Assembly (NCBI RefSeq): GCF_020379485.1
Contig: NW_026015657.1
Location: forward strand, 248,001-312,000
Direction of reading: 5' to 3'
DNA from: Brassica napus
Taxonomy: Eukaryota; Streptophyta; Magnoliopsida; Brassicales; Brassicaceae
Length of the DNA: 64,000 nucleotides
The first letter of the stretch is position 1; every line of letters begins with the position of its first letter. Positions 28,686-38,921 of this stretch are shown one piece after another. The position numbers and the translations under genes are program-made. The notes beneath the pieces were generated by a model. It worked only from the letters and a program-made list of their open reading frames with translations, made no database searches and had not been told where the DNA came from.

Positions 28686-31600
28686 CACAAAGTGATTCAT
28701 CCTGGTTTGATTGGAACGACGAAGAAGCTGTCCTATTCCCAAACTGGGAAACTGGAATCACCTGATTTGAAAGTGGGATAACTTCTTCTTGCCAACTCCT
28801 ATGAGATTTATTCAACTTCCTGGTGATTCTCCACCACTTTATGTATCCAAATCAAGCTTCTCACAAAGTGATTCATCCTGGTTTGATTGGAACGACGAAG
28901 AAGCTGTCCTATTCCCAAACTGGGAAACTGGAATCACCTGATTTGAAAGTGGGATAACTTCTTCATCCCAACTCCTATGAGATTTATTCAACTTCCTGGT
29001 GATTCTCCACCACTTTATGTATCAAAATCAAGCTTCTCAAAAAGTGATTCATCCTGGTTTGATTGGAACGACGAAGAAGCTGTGCTATTCCCAAACTGGG
29101 AAACTGGAATCACCTGATTTGAAAGTGGGATAACTTCTTCATCCCAACTCCTATGAGATTTATTCAACTTCCTGGTGATTCTCCACCACTTTATGTATCC
29201 AAATCAAGCTTCTCACAAAGTGATTCATCCTGGTTTGATTGGAACGACGAAGAAGCTGTGCTATTCCCAAACTGGGAAACTGGAATCACCTGATTTGAAA
29301 GTGGGATAACTTCTTCATCCCAACTCCTATGAGATTTATTCAACTTCCTGGTGATTCTCCACCACTTTATGTATCCAAATCAAGCTTCTCACAAAGTGAT
29401 TCATCCTGGTTTGATTGGAACGACGAAGAAGCTGTCCTATTCCCAAACTGGGAAACTGGAATCACCTGATTTGAAAGTGGGATAACTTCTTCTTCCCAAC
29501 TCCTATGAGATTTATTCAACTTCCTGGTGATTCTCCACCACTTTATGTATCCAAATCAAGCTTCTCACAAAGTGATTCATCCTGGTTTGATTGGAACGAC
29601 GAAGAAGCTGTCCTATTCCCAAACTGGGAAACTGGAATCACCTGATTTGAAAGTGGGATAACTTCTTCTTCCCAACTCCTATGAGATTTATTCAACTTCC
29701 TGGTGATTCTCCACCACTTTATGTATCCAAATCAAGCTTCTCACAAAGTGATTCATCCTGGTTTGATTGGAACGACGAAGAAGCTGTCCTATTCCCAAAC
29801 TGGGAAACTGGAATCACCTGATTTGAAAGTGGGATAACTTCTTCTTTCCAACTCCTATGAGATTTATTCAACTTCCTGGTGATTCTCCACCACTTTATGT
29901 ATCCAAATCAAGCTTCTCACAAAGTGATTCATCCTGGTTTGATTGGAACGACGAAGAAGCTGTGCTATTCCCAAACTGGGAAACTGGAATCACCTGATTT
30001 GAAAGGGGATAACTTCTTCATCCAAACTCCTATGAGATTTATTCAACTTCCTGGTGATTCTCCACCACTTTATGTATCCAAATCAAGCTTCTCACAAAGT
30101 GATTCATCCTGGTTTGATTGGAACGACGAAGAAGCTGTCCTATTCCCAAACTGGGAAACTGGAATCACCTGATTTGAAAGTGGGATAACTTCTTCATCCC
30201 AACTCCTATGAGATTTATTCAACTTCCTGGTGATTCTCCACCACTTTATGTATCCAAATCAAGCTTCTCACAAAGTGATTCATCCTGGTTTGATTGGAAC
30301 GACAAGAAGCTGTGCTATTCCCAAACTGGGAAACTGGAATCACCTGATTTGAAAGTGGGATAACTTCTTCTTGTCAACTCCTATGAGATTTATTCAACTT
30401 CCTGGTGATTCTCCACCACTTTATGTATCCAAATCAAGCTTCTCACAAAGTGATTCATCCTGGTTTGATTGGAACGACGATGAAGCTGTGCTATTCCCAA
30501 ACTGGGAAACTGGAATCACCTGATTTGAAAGTGGGATAACTTCTTCATCTCAACTCCTATGAGATTTATTCAACTTCCTGGTGATTCTCCACCACTTTAT
30601 GTATCCAAATCAAGCTTCTCACAAAGTGATTCATCCTGGTTTGATTGGAACGACGAAGAAGCTGTCCTATTCCCAAACTGGGAAACTGGAATCACCTGAT
30701 TTGAAAGTGGGATAACTTCTTCATCCCAACTCCTATGAGATTTATTCAACTTCCTGGTGATTCTCCACCACTTTATGTATCCAAATCAAGCTTCTCACAA
30801 AGTGATTCATCCTGGTTTGATTGGAACGACGAAGAAGCTGTGCTATTCCCAAACTGGGAAACTGGAATCACCTGATTTGAAAGTGGGATAACTTCTTCTT
30901 GCCAACTCCTATGAGATTTATTCAACTTCCTGGTGATTCTCCACCACTTTATGTATCCAAATCAAGCTTCTCACAAAGTGATTCATCCTGGTTTGATTGG
31001 AACGACGAAGCAGCTGTGCTATTCCCAAACTGGGAAACTGGAATCACCTGATTTGAAAGGGGATAACTTCTTCATCCCAACTCCTATGAGATTTATTCAA
31101 CTTCCTGGTGATTCTCCACCACTTTATGTATCCAAATCAAGCTTCTCACAAAGTGATTCATCCTGGTTTGATTGGAACGACGATGAAGCTGTGCTATTCC
31201 CAAACTGGGAAACTGGAATCACCTGATTTGAAAGTGGGATAACTTCTTCATCCCAACTCCTATGAGATTTATTCAACTTCCTGGTGATTCTCCACCACTT
31301 TATGTATCCAAATCAAGCTTCTCACAAAGTGATTCATCCTGGTTTGATTGGAACGACGAAGAAGCTGTCCTATTCCCAAACTGGGAAACTGGAATCACCT
31401 GATTTGAAAGTGGGATAACTTCTTCTTGCCAACTCCTATGAGATTTATTCAACTTCCTGGTGATTCTCCACCACTTTATGTATCCAAATCAAGCTTCTCA
31501 CAAAGTGATTCATCCTGGTTTGATTGGAACGACGAAGAAGCTGTGCTATTCCCAAACTGGGAAACTGGAATCACCTGATTTGAAAGTGGGATAACTTCTT

Positions 31601-32980
31601 CATCCCAACTCCTATGAGATTTATTCAACTTCCTGGTGATTCTCCACCACTTTATGTATCCAAATCAAGCTTCTCACAAAGTGATTCATCCTGGTTTGAT
31701 TGGAACGACGAAGAAGCTGTCCTATTCCCAAACTGGGAAACTGGAATCACCTGATTTGAAAGTGGGATAACTTCTTCTTGACAACTCCTATGAGATTTAT
31801 TCAACTTCCTGGTGATTCTCCACCACTTTATGTATCCAAATCAAGCTTCTCACAAAGTGATTCATCCTGGTTTGATTGGAACGACGAAGAAGCTGTCCTA
31901 TTCCCAAACTGGGAAACTGGAATCACCTGATTTGAAAGTGGGATAATTTCTTCTTTCCAACTCCTATGAGATTTATTCAACTTCCTGGTGATTCTCCACC
32001 ACTTTATGTATCCAAATCAAGCTTCTCACAAAGTGATTCATCCTGGTTTGATTGGAACGACGATGAAGCTGTGCTATTCCCAAACTGGGAAACTGGAATC
32101 ACCTGATTTGAAAGGGGAATAACTTCTTCATCCCAACTCCTATGAGATTTATTCAACTTCCTGGTGATTCTCCACCACTTTATGTATCCAAATCAAGCTT
32201 CTCACAAAGTGATTCATCCTGGTTTGATTGGAACGACGAAGAAGCTGTCCTATTCCCAAACTGGGAAACTGGAATCACCTGATTTGAAAGTGGGATAACT
32301 TCTTCTTGCCAACTCCTATGAGATTTATTCAACTTCCTGGTGATTCTCCACCACTTTATGTATCCAAATCAAGCTTCTCACAAAGTGATTCATCCTGGTT
32401 TGATTGGAACGACGAAGAAGCTGTCCTATTCCCAAACTGGGAAACTGGAATCACCTGATTTGAAAGTGGGATAACTTCTTCTTGACAACTCCTATGAGAT
32501 TTATTCAACTTCCTGGTGATTCTCCACCACTTTATGTATCCAAATCAAGCTTCTCACAAAGTGATTCATCATGGTTTGATTGGAACGACGAAGAAGCTGT
32601 CCTATTCCCAAACTGGGAAACTGGAATCACCTGATTTGAAAGTGGGATAACTTCTTCATCCCAACTCCTATGAGATTTATTCAACTTCCTGGTGATTCTC
32701 CACCACTTTATGTATCCAAATCAAGCTTCTCACAAAGTGATTCATCCTGGTTTGATTGGAACGACGATGAAGCTGTGCTATTCCCAAACTGGGAAACTGG
32801 AATCACCTGATTTGAATGTGGGATAACTTCTTCTTGCCAACTCCTATGAGATTAATTCAACTTCCTGGTGATTCTCCACCACTTTATGTATCCAAATCAA
32901 GCTTCTCACAAAGTGATTCATCCCGGTTTGATTGGAACGACGATGAAGCTGTGCTATTCCCAAACTGGGAAACTGGAATC
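28686..32980. repeat. 176-bp satellite array 3
   Basis: About 24 monomers between D and E, mostly GAAGAAG types with either GTCC or GTGC after GAAGAAGCT. From about 31.76 kb to 32.98 kb the order of variants copies that upstream of D (GGGATAATTTCTTCTTTCC, then the ATCATGG monomer, then the CATCCCGG monomer), so this part belongs to the duplicated D/E block. No gene. Confidence 0.93.
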
Positions 32981-33561
32981 TGTTGAGTTGAGCTGAGTAT
33001 ATGTATGAAGAGCTAAGGAGTTGAAGAGGAAAGGAGATGAGGAAGCTTAAGGGAGTTTAGGGAGAGCATGGTACGGACGTCCGTACAAGGCCGTACAAGC
33101 CGTACAGTCCGTACCATCCAAGCCTCAACCTAAACTTACCTTGCACAAGTGAAACGGTAACTATGGAAGAGTTACTCAAGTGGAGAAGGATCAGACCGTT
33201 TAAGGGATAAGGGACGCGCATTGCCAGGCTGGGACAGGCTGGAAAGCTAAAGCAACTTTAGTCCAAGATGCCATAAGCGTGTGATGCCTCTTAGTGGCTA
33301 ATTTGAATCCTTTACCTTGACTTCACATGCTTACTCCTTAACCTTGCGATTTGTAAACCCTAGTAGCTCTCCTATATATTGTAACTCATCAACACTAATA
33401 AAGATTATGCAGTTTGAGTCTCTCTAATCTCTTAGACACTATGGTTCTCTCTTAGACTCTAAACGTTTCTCAAAGTTACTTAGTCTTTCATAATCTCTTC
33501 TAAACTTCACCTAAAACTCTCACTTACATTCTAGTTACTCTAAAGATCTCTTAATCTCATA
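32981..33561 (+). repeat. 5' LTR of copia E
   Basis: 581 bp, the same as D's 5' LTR in the stretches compared, with the CCGTAC cluster at 33072-33117 and the same TATA-like box. Confidence 0.95.
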
Positions 33562-33789
33562 TGGTATCAGAGCCAGGTTCATTAGAATCTGGGGTTTGAT
33601 CTTTAGAGAGTTACAAGGCTTTGAAGCTACACGCGAGTAGCTTTGAAGGTATTGGAGCTGCGCTACGTTCTGTGTTTGTGCGTGACTCAAGACTCAAGGT
33701 TGGTGTGTGTACGTGATTCAAGACTCAAGATTTCATCAGATTCAAGCTGTTCAAGTCAAGCTGAGTAAAGATGGAGCATGGGTTGAAGC
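33562..33789 (+). other. Primer site and 5' leader of copia E, with an overlapping upstream ORF
   Basis: The primer site TGGTATCAGAGCC is at 33562-33574. A 1-bp G insertion at about 33785 puts the ancestral ATG (33771) out of frame. It now opens a 17-codon upstream ORF ending with TAG at 33822-33824, overlapping the start of the remaining gag-pol frame. Confidence 0.88.
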
Positions 33790-36700
33790 ATGAGGATGAA
33801 GGTGGCGGTTACTTTCAAGGGTAGCAACTACCTTGTGTGGTCTCGGATGGTGAAGACTGCGGTGGGGAGTAAGGGTTTGTGGGGGCACATCACAACAGGG
33901 GAGGCTCCGAAACTCATTACTCAGGGAGGAGATCAAGAAGAGGTCTCCAATGAAGCGGCTGTGGAGAAATGGCAACAAGAAGACATGCTGGTGATGACGG
34001 TTCTACACGCATCCTTGGACCCAGCTATCTTGGATGCTTACAGCTACTGTGAATCAGCCAAAGAGCTGTGGGACACGCTGAAGAAGGTGTATGGGAACAC
34101 TTCCAACCTCAGCCGTGTGTTTGAAGTGAAGCTAGCGATCAACCGTCTTGCACAAGAGGACATGGAGTTCACTAAGCACTTGGGGAGGTTCAGGTCCTTA
34201 TGGTCAGAGCTGGAGATGCTGAGGCCGAGCACAACTGATCCAGATCAGCTGAATGAGAGGCGCGAGCAAGACAAGGTCTTTGGGCTGCTTCTCACACTGA
34301 ACCCGGCCTACACTCAACTCATTCAGCACATGTTGAGGTCAGACAAGCTTCCGGACCTTGAGGAGGTGTGTGCGCAAATCCAAAGGGAGCAGGGATCTAT
34401 GGGGTTGTTTGGAGGAAAGGGGGAGCTCTCTCTTGCCAATCAAGCAGCTCATGAGGACTCAACCGAGGCTCCACAAGCAAACAAGGCATCTCACGGGAAG
34501 TATGAGGACAGGAAGTTCAATGGCAACTGTGATCATTGCAAGAAGCATGGTCATAAGAAGAGCCAATGCTGGATACTTCACCCACACCTCAAGCCGGCCA
34601 AGTTCATGAAGGAGCGTGAGGGAAGGGCAAATGTGACTGAAGGTTCAAGTGGAGCTGGCACCAGCAAGATGAGTGAAGTGGATGGGCTTGGAGGCAATGA
34701 TGGGAATGGGAAGTCTCTTGTGGCTTACACTGGCGCCTCAAGCTCACGCAGCAATGATGACTACATCAAGAGATCAGACCTTGATGCACTCTTCAAAATG
34801 CTAAAGGAAAACGGTAACACTTATGGTTATTCCTTTGGAGCTTCTATGATTGCATATAAGGATGATCACTTGATTAGAGAACTAGTAGAACGGTTAGAAA
34901 CTAGAAATGAGTATAGAAATGCCCATATTGCTAGAACTGATAGGATGCATCCATTACTTAGTAATCTATGTCATAATGCTAAACGAGTAGGTAAACCATT
35001 GATTGTTGATTCTGGTGCATCACATCATATGATAAGTGATGAGAACTTGATTAAGGATATAGAACCTACACATGGGCATGTGATGATAGCAAATGGGGAT
35101 AAGATACCTATTAGAGGAATAGGAAAGCTTAAGTTGTTTAACAAAGAATCTAGAGCTTTTTACATGCCTGAATTCACATCAAACCTATTATCTGTGAAGA
35201 AATGTACTAATGATTTACAATGCAATGTTATCTTTAGTCCTAATGATGTGAAGTTTCAGGATATTGAGAGCAGCAGATTGATTGGGAAAGGGGTGACTAA
35301 GGGAGATCTCTATATGCTTGAAGAACTCACTTCTGTTCCTGATTATAGTTGCTCATTTACTTCTGCTTCTTTGTTGAATAAAAATGCATTGTGGCATGCT
35401 AGAGTAGGACACCCTCATGTTAAAGCTTTGAACTTAATGGTACCAGGTGTTGTGTTTGAGAACAAAGATTGTGAAGCTTGTATTTTAGGCAAGCATTGTA
35501 GAACTGTGTTTCAAAAGTCTACTACTATCTATGATAACTGCTTTGATTTAATTCATTCTGATGTGTGGACTGCCCCTTGCTTATCTAGAGATAGTTATAA
35601 GTACTTTGTCACATTCATTGATGAAAAATCCAAATACACCTGGTTAACCTTAATTCAGACCAAAGATAGGGTACTTGATGCATTTAGGAACTTTCAAACT
35701 TATGTAACTAACCATTATCATGCTAAGATTAAAATTTTGAGATCAGATAATGGAGGAGAGTACACAAGTCATGCATTCAAGGAACACTTATCACAACATG
35801 GGATCCTACATCAAACAAGCTGTCCGTATACTCCACAGCAAAATGGAGTGGCTGAGAGGAAGAATAGGCACCTCATGGAAGTGGCAAGGTCTCTGATGTT
35901 TCAGAGTAATGTTCCAAAGAGATTCTGGAGTGATGCGGTTGCCACTGCTTGTTACTTGATCAACAGAACTCCAACCAAGGTTCTGAATGAGAAGGCTCCA
36001 TTTGAAGTTCTGAACAGGTACAAACCAGTGCTTGATTACTTGCGAGTCTTTGGATGTCTATGCTTTGTGCTCAAACCAGGAGAGATGATCAACAAGCTAG
36101 AAGCAAGAAGTACTAAGGCTGTGTTCATAGGATACTCAGCTACACAGAAAGGATACAAATGCTATGACCCTATAGCAAGGAGAGTTCTTGTATCTAGAGA
36201 TGTGAAGTTCTTGGAAGATAGAGGATACTATGAAGAAAAGAACCAAGAAGACTTGAAGGACTTAACATCAGACAAGGCTACCACCTTGCGGATCATCCTT
36301 GAAGGTCTTGGAATCAGTACATCCCAGGATCCAAGAGATCACGCAACAACACCTCCTGAAGTTGGTTCACCATCCCACCTTGATCATGAGGGAGGAGAGA
36401 CACATGAGGAGGAGCCTACGCAAGAGACTAACCAAGATGAAGGAGAAGAGAGCATAGGCTCTGATGGTCATGGGCATGATCATGGTGTGATACAAACACC
36501 TTCTCAAGATGAAGTGGTAGAAGAACAACAGGAAGAAGAACCGGTTGTGCAGCCACTAAGAAGGAGTACAAGGATAAGGAAGGATCCTTCCAGTTGGGTA
36601 AACACGAGAGTGTACTCCTTTGCTCAATATCCAGAAGCACATTGCGCTTTCATGGTAAACTTGGATGAGAATCACATCCCAAGAAGCTATGAAGAGGCAA

Positions 36701-38229
36701 TAAAGGATAAAGAATGGAAAGAGTCAGTAGGAGATGAAGCAGGAGCTATGATCAAGAATGATACATGGTATGAGAGTGAGTTACCAAAAGGGAAGAAGGC
36801 TGTGACTAGTAGATGGATCTTCACAATCAAGTACAAAGCGGATGGAAAGATTGAGAGGAAGAAGTCAAGACTGGTTGCAAGAGGCTTTACTCAAACCTAT
36901 GGAGAGGATTATGTTGAGACATTTGCACCAGTAGCTAAGTTGCATACAATCCGAATTGTATTAAGCTTGGCTGTGAACCTTGGATGGGGCTTATGGCAAA
37001 TGGATGTGAAGAATGCATTCCTACAAGGGGAACTTGAGGATGAAGTATATATGCATCCCCCACCAGGCTTGGAACACTTAGTGAAGAAGGGAAATGTGTT
37101 GAGACTGAAGAAGGCTATCTATGGGTTGAAGCAATCACCAAGAGCTTGGTACAACAAGCTGAGCACAACTCTGAATGGCCGAGGCTTCAAGAAGTCTGAA
37201 CTAGATCACACTCTCTTCACACTCACAACTCCCTCAGGTATGATTGCACTCCTTGTGTATGTTGATGATATCATTATCACAGGGAGTGATAAGGAAGGTA
37301 TCATTGCAACCAAGGAGTTTCTTAAGTCCATGTTTGAGATTAAAGACTTGGGAGAGATGAAATACTTTCTTGGGATTGAGATATGTAGATCCAAGGAAGG
37401 TTTATTCATGTCCCAAAGGAAGTATACACTTGATCTCTTGAAAGGTGCAGGGGCTTATGGGGGCAAGACAGCAAGGATGCCTATGGAGGATGGCTACAAA
37501 GTTCCACGAGAGGGGGAGATTGAAGACAGCAAACCTTATCAGGATCCTAAACTCTATAGAAAACTAGTTGGCAAATTGATTTATCTTACTATAACTAGAC
37601 CTGACATTTGTTTTGCTGTGAATCAGGTGAGTCAACACATGCAAGTGCCTAAGGAACATCACTGGCACATGGTGGAGAGGATCTTGATGTATCTCAACGG
37701 CTCACCTGATCAAGGAGTATGGATGGGCTGCAATGGAAGCACTGAAGTGGTGGGATACTGTGATGCGGATTGGGCTGGTGATAGAGCAGACAGGAGATCA
37801 ACCACAGGCTATTGCACATTCATTGGAGGCAACTTGGTGACTTGGAAGAGTAAGAAACAGAAGGTGGTGTCTTGCTCAAGTGCAGAAGCTGAGTATAGAG
37901 CCATGCTGAAGCTCACCAACGAGTTAGTATGGATCAAAGGCATCTTGAAGCATTTGGAGATTGATCAAGCCACACCAATGACCATGCATTGTGACAACCA
38001 AGCCGCCATTCACATTGCCTCCAACTCGGTGTTCCATGAGAGAACCAAGCACATTGAAGTTGATTGTCACAAGGTGAGGCAGATGATCACCTTAGGAGTC
38101 ATCTTGCCATGCTACACAAGGAGTGAAGATCAGTTAGCGGATGTGTTTACCAAGGCTGCAAGACAGAAGACAATGGAGTCCATTCACATCAGGTTGGGCC
38201 TCATTGATCTTGGGAAGAGAAGGAGCTAG
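33790..38229 (+). CDS. Gag-Pol polyprotein of copia E (1479 aa, altered start, short linker deletion)
   Basis: The frame begins at the ATG at 33790, equivalent to Met7 of D, because the ancestral start is out of frame. All domains of D are present: zinc knuckle, DSGASHH protease, integrase HHCC and DDE, YVDD reverse transcriptase, RNase H. A 42-bp in-frame deletion at about 36616 removes 14 residues of the linker just before reverse transcriptase; the D sequence has similar GTGTACT and GTGTGCT words at its edges, suggesting slippage or short-homology repair. The upstream ORF may reduce translation. The linker stretch lost is conserved in A, D, F and G (VYYNAQA...AVCSFA), so E may be less active than D; this is inference. 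Confidence 0.94.
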   Translation: MRMKVAVTFKGSNYLVWSRMVKTAVGSKGLWGHITTGEAPKLITQGGDQEEVSNEAAVEKWQQEDMLVMTVLHASLDPAILDAYSYCESAKELWDTLKKVYGNTSNLSRVFEVKLAINRLAQEDMEFTKHLGRFRSLWSELEMLRPSTTDPDQLNERREQDKVFGLLLTLNPAYTQLIQHMLRSDKLPDLEEVCAQIQREQGSMGLFGGKGELSLANQAAHEDSTEAPQANKASHGKYEDRKFNGNCDHCKKHGHKKSQCWILHPHLKPAKFMKEREGRANVTEGSSGAGTSKMSEVDGLGGNDGNGKSLVAYTGASSSRSNDDYIKRSDLDALFKMLKENGNTYGYSFGASMIAYKDDHLIRELVERLETRNEYRNAHIARTDRMHPLLSNLCHNAKRVGKPLIVDSGASHHMISDENLIKDIEPTHGHVMIANGDKIPIRGIGKLKLFNKESRAFYMPEFTSNLLSVKKCTNDLQCNVIFSPNDVKFQDIESSRLIGKGVTKGDLYMLEELTSVPDYSCSFTSASLLNKNALWHARVGHPHVKALNLMVPGVVFENKDCEACILGKHCRTVFQKSTTIYDNCFDLIHSDVWTAPCLSRDSYKYFVTFIDEKSKYTWLTLIQTKDRVLDAFRNFQTYVTNHYHAKIKILRSDNGGEYTSHAFKEHLSQHGILHQTSCPYTPQQNGVAERKNRHLMEVARSLMFQSNVPKRFWSDAVATACYLINRTPTKVLNEKAPFEVLNRYKPVLDYLRVFGCLCFVLKPGEMINKLEARSTKAVFIGYSATQKGYKCYDPIARRVLVSRDVKFLEDRGYYEEKNQEDLKDLTSDKATTLRIILEGLGISTSQDPRDHATTPPEVGSPSHLDHEGGETHEEEPTQETNQDEGEESIGSDGHGHDHGVIQTPSQDEVVEEQQEEEPVVQPLRRSTRIRKDPSSWVNTRVYSFAQYPEAHCAFMVNLDENHIPRSYEEAIKDKEWKESVGDEAGAMIKNDTWYESELPKGKKAVTSRWIFTIKYKADGKIERKKSRLVARGFTQTYGEDYVETFAPVAKLHTIRIVLSLAVNLGWGLWQMDVKNAFLQGELEDEVYMHPPPGLEHLVKKGNVLRLKKAIYGLKQSPRAWYNKLSTTLNGRGFKKSELDHTLFTLTTPSGMIALLVYVDDIIITGSDKEGIIATKEFLKSMFEIKDLGEMKYFLGIEICRSKEGLFMSQRKYTLDLLKGAGAYGGKTARMPMEDGYKVPREGEIEDSKPYQDPKLYRKLVGKLIYLTITRPDICFAVNQVSQHMQVPKEHHWHMVERILMYLNGSPDQGVWMGCNGSTEVVGYCDADWAGDRADRRSTTGYCTFIGGNLVTWKSKKQKVVSCSSAEAEYRAMLKLTNELVWIKGILKHLEIDQATPMTMHCDNQAAIHIASNSVFHERTKHIEVDCHKVRQMITLGVILPCYTRSEDQLADVFTKAARQKTMESIHIRLGLIDLGKRRS

Positions 38230-38252
38230 TCCCCTTAGCTGCAAGGTCTTTA

Positions 38253-38314
38253 CTCTTTTTCCCTCATCAAAGTTTTATCCCATTGGGTTTTCTTTGGTGA
38301 GGTTTTTAATGAGG
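38253..38314 (+). other. Post-stop conserved hairpin block, copia E
   Basis: The same sequence as D's block, about 23 nt after the stop codon. Confidence 0.78.
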
Positions 38315-38331
38315 AAGATCTTGTGGCTGTC

Positions 38332-38369
38332 CAAGCTTAGGCTTTCACAAAGCTAAGCTTGAGGGGGAG
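38332..38369 (+). other. Pre-PPT hairpin and polypurine tract of copia E
   Basis: The same as in D: CAAGCTTAG/CTAAGCTTG arms and GAGGGGGAG at 38361-38369. Confidence 0.85.
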
Positions 38370-38921
38370 TGTTGAGTTGAGCTGAGTATATGTATGAAGA
38401 GCTAAGGAGTTGAAGAGGAAAGGAGATGAGGAAGCTTAAGGGAGTTTAGGGAGAGCATGGTACGGACGTCCGTACAAGGCCGTACAAGCCGTACAGTCCG
38501 TACCATCCAAGCCTCAACCTAAACTTACCTTGCACAAGTGAAACGGTAACTATGGAAGAGTTACTCAAGTGGAGAAGGATCAGACCGTTTAAGGGATAAG
38601 GGACGCGCATTGCCAGGCTGGGACAGGCTGGAAAGCTAAAGCAACTTTAGTCCAAGATGCCATAAGCGTGTGATGCCTCTTAGTGGCTAATTTGAATCCT
38701 TTACCTTGACTTCACATGCTTACTCCTTAACCTTGCGATTTGTAAACCCTAGTAGCTCTCCTATATATTGTAACTCATCAACACTAATAAAGATTATGCA
38801 GTTTGAGTCTCTCTAATCTCTTAGACACTATGGTTCTCTCTTAGACTCTAAACGTTTCTCAAAGTTACTTAGTCTTTCATAATCTCTTCTAAACTTCACC
38901 TAAAACTCTCACTTACATTCT
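38370..38921 (+). repeat. 3' LTR of copia E, truncated as in D
   Basis: 552 bp, with the same missing 29 bp and the same TTCT junction to satellite as D. The truncation therefore predates the duplication. Confidence 0.93.

Larger units (their letters stand above)
32981..38921 (+). mobile_element. Ty1/copia LTR retrotransposon E (family 2), segmental duplicate of D
   Basis: It starts 10277 bp after D's start. It has the same 5' junction in satellite (GGAAACTGGAATC) and the same truncated 3' LTR/satellite junction as D, so it was copied as DNA together with flanking satellite rather than by retrotransposition. It differs from D by a 1-bp insertion near the start codon, a 42-bp deletion in the linker and a few silent changes. 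Confidence 0.95.

Noticed and set aside
29879..30172. 97-codon frames in the satellite (also 30933, 39235, 39938, 40641)
   Set aside because: They appear only where small indels shift the 176-bp repeat out of a stop. The translation is periodic repeat sequence, not a gene.
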